Assembly: GCA_041686935.1 (NCBI GenBank)
Contig: JAWLCW010000015.1
Coordinates: forward strand, 1-64,000
Direction: 5' to 3'
DNA length: 64,000 bases
From: Mariniphaga sp041686935
GTDB taxonomy: Bacteria > Bacteroidota > Bacteroidia > Bacteroidales > Prolixibacteraceae
The notes below the pieces were generated by a model. That model ran no database searches and was not told the origin of the DNA. It worked only from the letters and a program-made list of their open reading frames with translations. Below are positions 7,208 through 14,918 of this stretch, in pieces; position 1 is the stretch's first letter; the number at the start of each line of letters is the position of its first letter. Position numbers and translations under genes: made by a program.

Positions 7208-8620
7208 ATGAAGAATACATACCTTGATCTCATCGAACAATCGTACTATTTTCCGCAGGAAGGATTCGACCTGCAGGATGGTAATCTCACTTTCTACGGC
7301 GTTTCGCTGAAGTACCTCATCGAAAAATACGGCACCCCGTTCAGGCTCATGTATCTGCCACGCATCGGGGACCAGATAAAGAAGGCCCGGAACCTCTTCA
7401 GGCGGGCCATGAAAGCCACAAATTATCAGGGTGAATACCATTACTGTTACTGCACTAAATGCAGCCACTTTCACCATGTAGTTAACAAGGCGCTGCAGTA
7501 CAACGTGAACCTGGAAACTTCCTCTTCGTTCGATATCGATTTAATCCTGAACCTTTACAATCAGGGGAAACTCGAAAAAGATTTGAAAATTGTACACAAC
7601 GGGTATAAAACAGAAGAATACATCCGGAAAATTATCGACCTCACCGATTTGGGGTTTGAAAACTCAACCATTGTGCTCGACAATAAAAATGAATTAAAGA
7701 AAATTCTGGCTTACGCCAATGGCAAAAAAGTAAAAATCGGAATCCGCAAAGCCATTGACGAAGAACCTCAGAGTGCATATTACACCTCTCGTTTGGGAAT
7801 TCGGTCATCAGAAGTTTTGGAGTTTTACCGGAACTACATTCAGGATAAAGAAAATATTGAATTATCGATGCTCCACTTTTTTGTGGATTCGGGAATTAAA
7901 GACACGTTGTATTACTGGGGCGAATTCCAGAAATCGGTGAAACTTTACATCGAACTGAAAAAAGAATGCCCCACGCTGAATGCCATCAACCTGGGCGGCG
8001 GATTTCCCATTCGCAGCCACCTCGGGTTTGAATACGATTACGAGTACATGATTCGCGAAATTGTGAACAACATTAAGGATGCATGTAACGCCGAAGGGAT
8101 TGAAGAACCTGATATTTACACCGAATTTGGAAAATATACGGTAGGCGAAAGCGGCGCCACCATTTTTTCTGTGCTGGAACAAAAACAGCAAAACGACGCC
8201 GAACTGTGGTACATCATCGACAACAGTTTGATGAATACCATTCCCGATGCGTGGTCTATTTTTGAAAAGTTCATTTTGCTGCCCATCAACAAGTGGAACA
8301 ACGAATATACCCGCGTGAGTATTGGCGGCATCAGTTGCGACCATTCGGATTATTACAACTCCGAAGACCTGAACCAGCAAATTATGCTGCCACGGTATTC
8401 CTCGCGCGAAAAAGAGCCACTTTACCTGGGCTTTTTCCACACCGGTGCCTATCAGGATTCCATCAGCGGGTATGGCGGAATCAAACACTGCCTCATTCCT
8501 GCACCAAAGCACGTTATCATCGATCGCGACGAAACCGGTAACTTTGTGGATTATGTGTACCGCACCGAACAAACGGTGGAAGACATGTTCAAAATATTGG
8601 GATACAACACCCCGCAATAA
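7208..8620 (+). CDS. PLP-dependent arginine decarboxylase-like enzyme (Orn/DAP/Arg decarboxylase family 2)
   Basis: A 470-residue fold type III PLP enzyme. The likely PLP lysine is in YCYCTKCSHF (about residue 83); the phosphate-binding glycines are INLGGGFPI; YTEFGKYTVGESG matches the EPGR-type region; and HTGAYQDS is the conserved GAY motif near the end. Bacteroidota proteins of this size are annotated as arginine decarboxylase, making agmatine and CO2. The agmatinase, carboxyspermidine dehydrogenase and decarboxylase at 50.7-54.2 kb would use that product. It is far shorter than the roughly 630-residue SpeA type. A diaminopimelate or related substrate cannot be excluded from sequence alone. 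A 19-bp terminator follows at once. Confidence 0.75.
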   Translation: MKNTYLDLIEQSYYFPQEGFDLQDGNLTFYGVSLKYLIEKYGTPFRLMYLPRIGDQIKKARNLFRRAMKATNYQGEYHYCYCTKCSHFHHVVNKALQYNVNLETSSSFDIDLILNLYNQGKLEKDLKIVHNGYKTEEYIRKIIDLTDLGFENSTIVLDNKNELKKILAYANGKKVKIGIRKAIDEEPQSAYYTSRLGIRSSEVLEFYRNYIQDKENIELSMLHFFVDSGIKDTLYYWGEFQKSVKLYIELKKECPTLNAINLGGGFPIRSHLGFEYDYEYMIREIVNNIKDACNAEGIEEPDIYTEFGKYTVGESGATIFSVLEQKQQNDAELWYIIDNSLMNTIPDAWSIFEKFILLPINKWNNEYTRVSIGGISCDHSDYYNSEDLNQQIMLPRYSSREKEPLYLGFFHTGAYQDSISGYGGIKHCLIPAPKHVIIDRDETGNFVDYVYRTEQTVEDMFKILGYNTPQ

Positions 8621-8659
8621 AACGAAAACAGGCCGGAATTTCCGGCCTGTTTTCGTTTT
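8619..8659. terminator. Bidirectional terminator between decarboxylase and ssb
   Basis: A perfect 19-bp stem: 8619-8637 pairs with 8641-8659 around the loop ATT. The arms are A-rich on the left and T-rich on the right (CCGGCCTGTTTTCGTTTT on the right), so it can end transcription from both convergent genes. The left arm starts inside the TAA stop codon of the decarboxylase gene. Confidence 0.9.
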
Positions 8660-8691
8660 ACAGGGATTACTTCTCGGGCAACTTTCTTTTA

Positions 8692-9039
8692 TTATCCGTT
8701 TCCGTTTTTCTTGTCGAGCATTAGCAGGGAGTTGACAACCACTTCGGTGATGTAATGTTTTTCGCCGTTTTTATCGTCGTACGACCTGTTGGTGAGTTTA
8801 CCTTCCACGGCAATTTCCGAACCTTTTTTCAGGTAATTCTCAACAATATCGGCCTGTTTTCCCCAGGCAACCAGCCGGTGCCAGGTGGTTTCCGATTGTT
8901 TTTCACCGTTACTGTCGCGGTAAATTTCGTTGGTTGCTATAGAAAAAGTAGCAACTTTTTTTCCACTGTCCAACTTTCTCACTTTTGGGTTTTCGCCCAG
9001 GTGACCGATAAGCCTGACGCTGTTTCTTAATGCATTCAT
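8692..9039 (-). CDS. ssb: Single-stranded DNA-binding protein, short form
   Basis: A 115-residue OB-fold protein starting MNALRNSVRLIGHLGENPKVR with family motifs KVATFSIATNEIYRD, TTWHRLVAWGKQADIVENYLKKGSEIAVEGKLTNRSYDDKNG and TEVVV. It coats single-stranded DNA in replication, repair or recombination. The protein stops soon after the OB fold (LMLDKKNGNG) and lacks the acidic C-terminal tip (DDDxPF) by which SSB normally recruits partner proteins, so it may be a second, specialised copy. It is convergent with the decarboxylase gene and divergent from a small zinc-ribbon gene. Confidence 0.93.
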   Translation of the reverse strand: MNALRNSVRLIGHLGENPKVRKLDSGKKVATFSIATNEIYRDSNGEKQSETTWHRLVAWGKQADIVENYLKKGSEIAVEGKLTNRSYDDKNGEKHYITEVVVNSLLMLDKKNGNG

Positions 9040-9127
9040 GATTCAAAATTTTAAATTAATAATTAGAACGAAATTGTACGTCAAAGGTAAAGCAGCTCTA
9101 AAAAGTTAGCCGGTAATTAAACATTTG

Positions 9128-9163
9128 TAACCGGTTATAAGCGATTGTAAACGTTTGCAAACG
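9128..9163. promoter_or_regulatory. Two palindromes in the ssb / zinc-ribbon divergent region
   Basis: TAACCGGTTA (9128-9137) and CGTTTGCAAACG (9152-9163) are perfect palindromes of 10 and 12 bases whose centres are 25 bases apart. Related words (CCGGTAAT, GATTGTAAAC) lie between and beside them. They sit in the 172-base gap between divergent genes, the second one 48 bases before the zinc-ribbon start codon, and could be operator sites. No regulator is adjacent. Confidence 0.4.
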
Positions 9164-9211
9164 GATAGATTTTTGTATATTAGCGGTTTATCAAACCAAA
9201 ACGAAATAAAA

Positions 9212-9565
9212 ATGGAACACAGAAAATGTCTGGAATGTAACGAACCTCTGCGTGGCAGGGCCGACCAGAAGTTTTGCAGTGATGCCTGCCGGAATGCATA
9301 CAACAACCAGAAACTGGGAAGCACCACCAATTATATCCGAAAAATCAACCGCATTTTAAAAAAGAACCATTCCATTTTAAAGGAACTGAATCCCGATGAA
9401 AAAACCACAACCTATAAAAATGTGATGGTAAAACAGGGGTTCAACTTCAACCACTTTACTCATATTTACAAAACCCGCAATGGGAGGGTTTACTATTTCT
9501 GCTACGACCAGGGATTTTCGGCTCTGGAAAACAATAAGTTCCTGCTGGTAAGAAAAGAAGATTGA
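9212..9565 (+). CDS. Small zinc-ribbon protein, unknown function
   Basis: A 117-residue protein with an N-terminal zinc-binding site of four cysteines, C6-x2-C9-x12-C22-x3-C26 (KCLECNEPLRGRADQKFC-SDAC), followed by a helical, Lys/Asn-rich region and a C-terminal part with KQGFNFNHFTHIYKTRNGRVYYFCYDQG that may be a small beta domain. The knuckle resembles those described as DUF2116-like. ATG 9212 was chosen because the preceding in-frame codons from 9155 lie over the palindromic promoter region. I do not know its role; a nucleic-acid-binding role is plausible given the ribbon and basic middle. Confidence 0.65.
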   Translation: MEHRKCLECNEPLRGRADQKFCSDACRNAYNNQKLGSTTNYIRKINRILKKNHSILKELNPDEKTTTYKNVMVKQGFNFNHFTHIYKTRNGRVYYFCYDQGFSALENNKFLLVRKED

Positions 9566-9640
9566 AAAATTACATTCAACTTCTTGGAAAATCCAAATTC
9601 CTGTGACAAATTTGTCTGCTTAAACTTAAATCTGTAAAAA

Positions 9641-10018
9641 ATGAAAAAAATATTGATTTTAATGCTGCTGGTCATTTTCACCACAACTGTTTTTCAGGCA
9701 ACTGCGGCACCTGTAAAAGAAGATTTTTTAGGCGAGTGGAAATTTGAAAGTCCTCATGCACCCTATGGTTACAACAAAGGGTCCATTGTTTTTTCGGAGA
9801 AAGAAGGAGCTTTGGCCGGCGAAATCAAATTTACCGACGGAACAAAGGTAGAGGCGAAAAACATCAAGTACGAAGAAGGCGTTTTGAAATTCAGCATCAG
9901 CGTAGAATACAGCTACATTCCCATTAAAGCAACCATAGAAGGTAACAAAATGAAAGGAACGGTCAACACACCCGAGGGAGACATGCCGTTTGAAGCCACA
10001 AAAGAAGGTGAAAAATAA
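9641..10018 (+). CDS. Small secreted protein, unknown function
   Basis: A 125-residue protein with a clear signal peptide (MKKILILMLLVIFTTTVFQATAA) and a mature part of about 100 residues rich in beta strand. The opening GEWKFESPHAPYGYNKGSIVF and the later strand KATIEGNKMKGTVNTPEG look like a small lipocalin-like or calycin-type barrel seen in Bacteroidota hypothetical proteins, but I cannot name a family. It precedes the amidotransferase gene with only one base between its stop and the best start of that gene, so the two are probably one transcript. Confidence 0.65.
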   Translation: MKKILILMLLVIFTTTVFQATAAPVKEDFLGEWKFESPHAPYGYNKGSIVFSEKEGALAGEIKFTDGTKVEAKNIKYEEGVLKFSISVEYSYIPIKATIEGNKMKGTVNTPEGDMPFEATKEGEK

Positions 10019-10019
10019 T

Positions 10020-10778
10020 TTGAGAATTCATGCCTTTGAACACGCCCCTTTTGAGGGAGTGGGATGTATTGGCGACTGGGCACGGGACAGGGGGCACTAT
10101 TTGCGTTCTACACTTCTGTACAACAGTGAACAACTTCCTAACCCAGACGAATTTGACTGGCTTATTATTATGGGCGGTCCCATGGGTATTTACGACGAAC
10201 ATCAATTTCCCTGGTTAAAAGAGGAAAAAGTATTCATAAAAAAAGCTGTTGATGCAAATAAAACGGTAATTGGAATTTGCCTGGGCTCACAGTTGATTGC
10301 CAACATTTTGGGCGCCAAAGTTTACAAAAACCCGCAAGTTGAAATTGGTTGGTTCGATGTAATTCGGGAAAAAGAAAGTTATCAAACAGATTTGCTGGCA
10401 GGCTTTGATTATAAAATGAAAGTTTTCCTCTGGCACGGCGACACTTTTGAACTCCCGGATGGTGCGATTCCGCTTTTTCGGTCGGAGGCTTGCAAAAATC
10501 AGGGTTATCTCTACAAAAACAATGTACTTGGTTTGCAATTTCATTTTGAGATGACAGAAATGGGGATTGCAGAAATTTTAGCTGCTGAAGATGAGAAACT
10601 TCCTTCCGGAAAATATGTACAAACAATGGAAAAAATCCTTTCCAGGCGGGATCATATTGCAGCAAACAACGATAAAATGTACTTGCTTTTAGACAGATTA
10701 AGTGACAGCAGCAAACCAAAAAAATTGAAACAGGAAAGAATCAAAAAGGAATCAACCCTGTTTCAACATACAAAATAA
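10020..10778 (+). CDS. Class I glutamine amidotransferase-like protein (GMP synthase type)
   Basis: A 252-residue GATase1 domain protein. The nucleophile Cys is in GICLGSQLIA, the catalytic His-x-Glu in LQFHFEM, and the oxyanion glycines in IMGGPMGIYD. No synthetase domain follows, so this is a stand-alone amidotransferase-like hydrolase of the group often labelled type 1 glutamine amidotransferase. The start is taken as TTG 10020, because the protein then begins MRIHAFEHAPFEGVGCI as in relatives and lies one base after the upstream stop; in-frame GTG 10008 and TTG 9990 are alternatives that overlap the upstream gene. The tail (KKLKQERIKKESTLFQ) is basic and unusual. The substrate is unknown. 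Confidence 0.8.
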   Translation: MRIHAFEHAPFEGVGCIGDWARDRGHYLRSTLLYNSEQLPNPDEFDWLIIMGGPMGIYDEHQFPWLKEEKVFIKKAVDANKTVIGICLGSQLIANILGAKVYKNPQVEIGWFDVIREKESYQTDLLAGFDYKMKVFLWHGDTFELPDGAIPLFRSEACKNQGYLYKNNVLGLQFHFEMTEMGIAEILAAEDEKLPSGKYVQTMEKILSRRDHIAANNDKMYLLLDRLSDSSKPKKLKQERIKKESTLFQHTK

Positions 10779-10779
10779 G

Positions 10780-11886
10780 TTATCTCTCCAGCTTGATCAC
10801 TTCGCTGCCGGCCAGCAAATAGGCTCCTGTTCCATAAACTTCCCAGCTCTCGGCTGAGAAATTTTTGCGTGGGTCGGCGCCAATAGGCTGCACCCAACCT
10901 ACACGGCCATCGGGCTGAATCAGTGAATTCAAACCTATCCAGGCTTTTTCAACCACCGGTAAATATTTATCCTGGTCAAGAATTCCATTGTTAATCCCCC
11001 AGGCCAATGCGTAGGTAAAAAATCCGGAACCACTTGCTTCGCCTCCAGGATAAGAATTTGGGTCGAGTAGGCTGGCACGCCACAAACCGTCTTTCTGTTG
11101 CAGCAAAACAATTTTTTCAACCATTTCCATGTAATTCTGAAGATAAAAATCGCGGGTTGGCCAGTTTTCAGGCAGCTCTTCCAAAACACGAACCAGACCG
11201 CCCATCACCCAACCGTTTCCGCGCGACCAAAAAATCTTTTTCCCGTTGGCTTCCTTAATTATTTCCACGTCCGGCTCATCCCATTTGTACCGAATATCGC
11301 GGGCATACAAATTCTCATCCTTGTCGTAAAGCAGGTCATAACATTCCTGAAAAAGTTTGTCGTTTAGTTCAAAATATTTTTTATCATTCAAAGTGACCCC
11401 TAATTTTACCAATGCAGGCGGCGCCATAAACAGTGCATCGCACCACCACCAGGTAACTTTTCTGATACCGCCAGTTTCGTAAGGTGTCGCCATAAATTCA
11501 TCCATCGTTTCAATAAACGGTTGAATCATTTTCTTTTCGTTGGAAATCCGGTACATATCAATGTAAGTCTGACAAATTACATGGTCATCGGCATGGTGCA
11601 GCCTCGGGCCGGGTTTCCACTTGTTGGATTCGCCCATTGCATTAACAGCCTTGTAAATGTTTTCGCTTTCCAGCGTTTCGTACGCAGCAAAAACACCGGC
11701 GTAAAAAGCACCATTAGTCCAGTCCCACAATTTGTGTTTCGGATGCTGCAATTGCCAGTCGAGGGCAGTACGCATGGTTGTTTTAATGTAGGAATCTTCA
11801 AAATACTTTTCATTTTCAGACTGTTGTGCGGTTATTGTTCCTGCAATAAATAAGACAGTAAGAGTTACAGCAAGTAGTTTTTTCAT
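10780..11886 (-). CDS. Glycoside hydrolase family 88/105, unsaturated uronyl hydrolase type
   Basis: A 368-residue secreted enzyme with signal peptide (MKKLLAVTLTVLFIAGTITAQ). The alpha/alpha-toroid family is shown by WDWTNGAFYAGVFAAYE, the catalytic-Asp region LHHADDHVICQTYIDMY, WWWCDALFMAPPALVKLG, FWSRGNGWVMGGLVRVLEELP and GSGFFTYALAWGINNG. These enzymes remove the unsaturated uronic acid left by polysaccharide lyases, for example on rhamnogalacturonan or other uronic polysaccharides. The gene stands alone on the minus strand, its stop nearly touching that of the amidotransferase gene; no lyase or SusCD pair is adjacent. Confidence 0.9.
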   Translation of the reverse strand: MKKLLAVTLTVLFIAGTITAQQSENEKYFEDSYIKTTMRTALDWQLQHPKHKLWDWTNGAFYAGVFAAYETLESENIYKAVNAMGESNKWKPGPRLHHADDHVICQTYIDMYRISNEKKMIQPFIETMDEFMATPYETGGIRKVTWWWCDALFMAPPALVKLGVTLNDKKYFELNDKLFQECYDLLYDKDENLYARDIRYKWDEPDVEIIKEANGKKIFWSRGNGWVMGGLVRVLEELPENWPTRDFYLQNYMEMVEKIVLLQQKDGLWRASLLDPNSYPGGEASGSGFFTYALAWGINNGILDQDKYLPVVEKAWIGLNSLIQPDGRVGWVQPIGADPRKNFSAESWEVYGTGAYLLAGSEVIKLER

Positions 11887-12004
11887 GGTTGAATTACTAT
11901 TTAAAATTCATGATACAAGTATATGCAATCGATTGCTATTTTCAAAGAAAAAAGCTAAAATTCAACCTTTCACTGCGTAAAATTATTTTTAACATTTGGT
12001 TTTA

Positions 12005-12012
12005 TATTTTTG
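12005..12012 (+). promoter_or_regulatory. Likely -7 box of the his operon promoter
   Basis: TATTTTTG fits the Bacteroidota -7 consensus TAnnTTTG exactly. It lies 54 bases before the leader-peptide start, leaving a suitable 5' leader for an attenuator. A TTTG -33 box at the expected distance is not evident. Confidence 0.45.
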
Positions 12013-12066
12013 CTGCATTGCGTGAAATGAAATTAATCACTAATATTGCACAAAGAAAAGTTAAGT

Positions 12067-12111
12067 ATGAATTACGGATTGGGACATCACGGCCATCATT
12101 ACAAAACCTAA
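12067..12111 (+). CDS. hisL: His operon leader peptide
   Basis: A 14-codon frame, MNYGLGHHGHHYKT, with four His codons among five (CAT CAC GGC CAT CAT at 12085-12099) and a TAA stop at 12109-12111. It lies 200 bases before hisG and is followed by an attenuator-like structure. Its composition is what a histidine-sensing leader peptide requires: shortage of charged His-tRNA would stall the ribosome on these codons. The symbol hisL is given by function; the peptide is not expected to have a role after translation. Confidence 0.85.
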   Translation: MNYGLGHHGHHYKT

Positions 12112-12190
12112 CATTGGTAGGTCAGGGTTGTTTTGTCGTAGTTTTTAAAAGATATTGAACCAGAGGCTTGCCAGTAAGGCAGGCCTTTTT
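12106..12190 (+). terminator. His operon attenuator: pause, antiterminator and terminator elements
   Basis: Four segments can be laid out. Segment 1 ACCTA (12106-12110, over the leader stop) pairs with segment 2 TAGGT (12118-12122). Segment 2, extended as GGTAGGTC (12116-12123), can instead pair with segment 3 GGCTTGCC (12165-12172) through eight pairs with three G-U wobbles. Segment 3 pairs with segment 4 GGCAGGCC (12178-12185) around loop AGTAA, and TTTTT follows at 12186-12190, forming an intrinsic terminator. Stalling on the His codons would leave segment 2 free to hold segment 3 and let transcription enter hisG. Confidence 0.8.
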
Positions 12191-12280
12191 CGTGAGATAA
12201 AGTTTTTACGAGTTTATTAGCGAAGTAAAAACTTATTATCGAACGAATCCCGAGAGCGAAGCGATTCGGGATCTCTCACA
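12191..12280. repeat. Three-arm inverted-repeat element before hisG
   Basis: Directly after the attenuator lies a nested set of inverted repeats: outer arms GTGAGAT (12192-12198) and ATCTCTCAC (12271-12279, two-base bulge); inner arm AAGTTTTTAC (12200-12209) with GTAAAAACTT (12225-12234); and a second inner arm around 12246-12271, ATCCCGA with TCGGGAT, separated by GAGCGAAGCGAT. The whole could fold as a cloverleaf in RNA or a cruciform in DNA. It may be a REP-like mobile repeat or a second leader structure. Confidence 0.5.
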
Positions 12281-12311
12281 ATTAATTGAGAAATTGAAAA
12301 GACAAAAAGAT

Positions 12312-13169
12312 ATGAAAAAATTGAAAATTGCCATTCAAACCAAAGGCAGGTTAAACGAAGATTCCATGAAACTGATTCAGGAATCGGGAATCGATTTAAC
12401 CATCGGAAGGAGAAAACTGGTATCGGAAGCGGGAAACTTCCCCATAGAAGCGTTGTTCCTGCGCGACGATGACATACCACAGACCGTGGCCGACGGCGTG
12501 GCCGATGTGGGCATTGTGGGCGAAAACGAGATGCTGGAAAAAGGCGAAAACGTAGTCATAGCCAAACGGTTGGGATTCAGTAAATGCCGGTTGTCGCTGG
12601 CCATTCCTAAATCGATGGATTACCCCGGACCGGAATTTTTTAACGGAAAAAAAATTGCCACCTCCTACCCCAAAATTTTGCAAAAGTTTTTAAATGAACA
12701 CAACATAAATGCAGAAATCCATGTCATCAGTGGTTCGGTGGAAATTGCACCGGGAATTGGTCTGGCCGATGCCATTTTCGACATTGTAAGTTCGGGCTCC
12801 ACACTGGTGAGCAACCGGCTAAAAGAAGTGGAAGTGGTTATACATTCCGAAGCGGTGCTGGTTGCCAAACCGAACCTCTCGCCGGAAAAGCAGGAAATCC
12901 TGGATGAACTGATTTTCAGGCTTGAGTCTGTTCAGCGGGCCGAAGGCAAAAAATACATTTTACTGAACACACCCAACGAAAAAATTCAGGAAGTAGCGAG
13001 TTTGCTCCCCGGCATGAAAAGCCCCACGGTGGTACCGCTGGCACAGGAAGGCTGGAGTTCCATGCATTCGGTAATTGCCGAAGACGATTTCTGGGAAATT
13101 ATTGGCAAGCTGAAAAAAGCCGGCGCCGAAGGAATTCTGGTGGTGCCGATTGAGAAAATGATATTTTAG
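12312..13169 (+). CDS. hisG: ATP phosphoribosyltransferase, long form
   Basis: A 285-residue enzyme for the first step of histidine synthesis, joining ATP and PRPP. Family marks include KIAIQTKGRLNEDSMKLI, FLRDDDIPQTVADGVADVGIVGENE, the PRPP-binding segment EIAPGIGLADAIFDIVSSGSTL, and a C-terminal ACT-like regulatory domain of about 75 residues (KKYILLNTPNEKIQEVASLLPGMKSPTV). The C-terminal domain marks the long HisG that is feedback-inhibited by histidine and needs no HisZ. ATG 12312 is chosen over an in-frame ATG at 12294. It is the first structural gene after the attenuator, so it is regulated both by transcription and by allostery. Confidence 0.96.
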   Translation: MKKLKIAIQTKGRLNEDSMKLIQESGIDLTIGRRKLVSEAGNFPIEALFLRDDDIPQTVADGVADVGIVGENEMLEKGENVVIAKRLGFSKCRLSLAIPKSMDYPGPEFFNGKKIATSYPKILQKFLNEHNINAEIHVISGSVEIAPGIGLADAIFDIVSSGSTLVSNRLKEVEVVIHSEAVLVAKPNLSPEKQEILDELIFRLESVQRAEGKKYILLNTPNEKIQEVASLLPGMKSPTVVPLAQEGWSSMHSVIAEDDFWEIIGKLKKAGAEGILVVPIEKMIF

Positions 13170-13204
13170 GCAGACATCAGTGCATAGTAATTAGTACAAA
13201 GAGT

Positions 13205-14497
13205 ATGAAAACTTATTTCAATCCTGATAAAAACCTTTGGCCCCAAATCCTGCAGCGGCCATTGCTGGATGTTTCGGGTTTGTATGAAACCGTTCAATCG
13301 GTTTTAAACGAAATAAAACAATCTGGCGACCGGACTTTGCGAAAATTTACCCAAAAATTTGATGGAGTTGATTTGGAGGAATTTCTGGTTTCGGAGGAAG
13401 AATTAGCTGTGGCTGAAAATCAGGTTTCATCTGATTTGAAAAAAGCCATCGAACTGGCTTCTGCAAACATCGAAAAATTTCACGCAGCACAAAAAACGGA
13501 AATCCGCGGAGTGAAAACCATGCCGGGCGTTACCTGCTGGCAAAAACCGGTGGCCATCGAAAAGGTTGGATTGTACATTCCCGGAGGAACTGCCCCGCTC
13601 TTTTCAACGGTGTTGATGCTGGCCATTCCAGCACGCATTGCAGGATGCAAAGAAATAATTTTGTGCACCCCACCGGGGAAAGACGGAAATATTCACCCGG
13701 CAATTTTGTTTGCAGCAAAGTATTCCGGGGTGAAAAAAGTTTTCAAAATGGGTGGCGTTCAGGCCATTGGCGCCATGGCTTACGGAACGGAATCTGTGCC
13801 AAAAGTCTATAAAATTTTCGGACCGGGAAACCAATATGTAACTGCGGCCAAACAACTCGTGAGCATGAATGAAGTGGCCATCGACATGCCTGCCGGTCCG
13901 TCGGAAGTGATGGTAGTAGCAGATGAAACTTCTAACCCGGCTTTTGTGGCGTCCGACCTGTTATCGCAGGCCGAGCACGGAGCGGACAGTCAGGTTGTTT
14001 TGGTTGCAAACAGCCGGGAGTTGGTTGAAAAAGTGAAAACCGAAATCAGCCTGCAGTTGGAAAAACTTCCCCGAAAAGAATTTGCAAAAAAATCACTTGA
14101 AAACAGCGTATTGATTGTGATGGAAAATGAACAGGAAACAGTGGAATTAATCAATGAATATGCACCTGAACACCTGATTCTTGCCACAGAAAATCACAAC
14201 CAACTGGCTGAAAAAGTGATGAATGCAGGTTCGGTCTTTCTGGGAAATTATACACCCGAAAGTGCCGGCGACTATGCCTCGGGAACCAACCATACTTTGC
14301 CAACAAACGGCTGGGCTCGCAGTTACAGCGGAGTCAACCTCGACAGTTTTTTGAAAAAAATTACGTTTCAGGAGATTACTGAAAATGGATTAAAATCTAT
14401 TGGCTCAGCCATTGAAATTATGGCGGCTGCCGAAGAGCTGGAAGCACATAAAAATGCTGTGACACTGCGGTTGAAGGAGATAAGAAGAATTAAATAA
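13205..14497 (+). CDS. hisD: Histidinol dehydrogenase
   Basis: A 430-residue, full-length HisD that oxidises L-histidinol to L-histidine in the last two steps of the pathway. Conserved segments seen: GVTCWQKPVAIEKVGLYIPGGTAPLFSTVLM, VYKIFGPGNQYVTAAKQLV, IDMPAGPSEVMVVADETSNPAFVASDLLSQAEHGADSQ (zinc and substrate residues), EYAPEHLIL and AGDYASGTNHTLPT with the catalytic His. It follows hisG by 35 bases and is in the same transcript. The next his gene, hisC, is 421 bases away, separated by a broken GIY-YIG gene. Confidence 0.97.
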   Translation: MKTYFNPDKNLWPQILQRPLLDVSGLYETVQSVLNEIKQSGDRTLRKFTQKFDGVDLEEFLVSEEELAVAENQVSSDLKKAIELASANIEKFHAAQKTEIRGVKTMPGVTCWQKPVAIEKVGLYIPGGTAPLFSTVLMLAIPARIAGCKEIILCTPPGKDGNIHPAILFAAKYSGVKKVFKMGGVQAIGAMAYGTESVPKVYKIFGPGNQYVTAAKQLVSMNEVAIDMPAGPSEVMVVADETSNPAFVASDLLSQAEHGADSQVVLVANSRELVEKVKTEISLQLEKLPRKEFAKKSLENSVLIVMENEQETVELINEYAPEHLILATENHNQLAEKVMNAGSVFLGNYTPESAGDYASGTNHTLPTNGWARSYSGVNLDSFLKKITFQEITENGLKSIGSAIEIMAAAEELEAHKNAVTLRLKEIRRIK

Positions 14498-14519
14498 TAA
14501 CTTTGTTCAAGGCAACGTC

Positions 14520-14540
14520 ATCCTGAACTTGTTTCAGGAT
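14520..14540. repeat. Hairpin repeat next to the GIY-YIG remnant
   Basis: ATCCTGAA (14520-14527) and TTCAGGAT (14533-14540) form a perfect 8-bp stem around CTTGT. This sequence with its GTC prefix is a widespread short interspersed hairpin that I have often seen beside small GIY-YIG genes in many phyla (recollection, not checked here). It lies 27 bases before the remnant gene. Confidence 0.55.
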
Positions 14541-14566
14541 CTGCCTAAAATAGCAGTAAGTTACAT

Positions 14567-14854
14567 ATGAAAAAAGGTTACATTTACATAATGTCCAACA
14601 AGAACAGAACAACCTAATACATTGGTGTAACCAGTAATTTAAAGAATCGAATAGCAGATCATAAAAATGGAGTTGGGTCAGTTTTTACAAAAAGGTATAA
14701 CTTGGAGGATTTGATTTATTATGAGGATTTTCCGGATATTTTGCAGGCAATCGACAGAGAAAAACAGTTAAAAAAATGGCACAGAGAGTGGAAATTAAAT
14801 TTAATTCGCTCAGTGAATCCTGATATGAAGGATTTATTTTGGGAGATAAGATGA
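14567..14854 (+). pseudogene. GIY-YIG nuclease-family gene with a premature stop
   Basis: A 96-codon frame reads MKKGYIYIMSNKNRTT-stop-YIGVTSNLKNRIADHK and continues without further interruption to a TGA at 14852. The GIY and YIG motifs, the Arg in LKNRI, and the region EKQLKKWHREWKLNLI are those of small stand-alone GIY-YIG proteins (UPF0213-like). The TAA at 14615-14617 falls exactly between the two halves of the signature, where relatives have a Leu or similar codon, so one base change probably made it. There is no good restart codon downstream. It splits hisD from hisC and may be a decayed mobile or stress gene. Confidence 0.85.
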
Positions 14855-14918
14855 ATGACGGCTCTGAAGAAATAAAAGTGGATAATAAAAAATGAGGTAA
14901 AAGAAAAACAATAATTTT

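Noticed and set aside
7862..8617. 251-codon open frame antisense to the decarboxylase gene
   Set aside because: Shadow of the decarboxylase; no recognisable domain.
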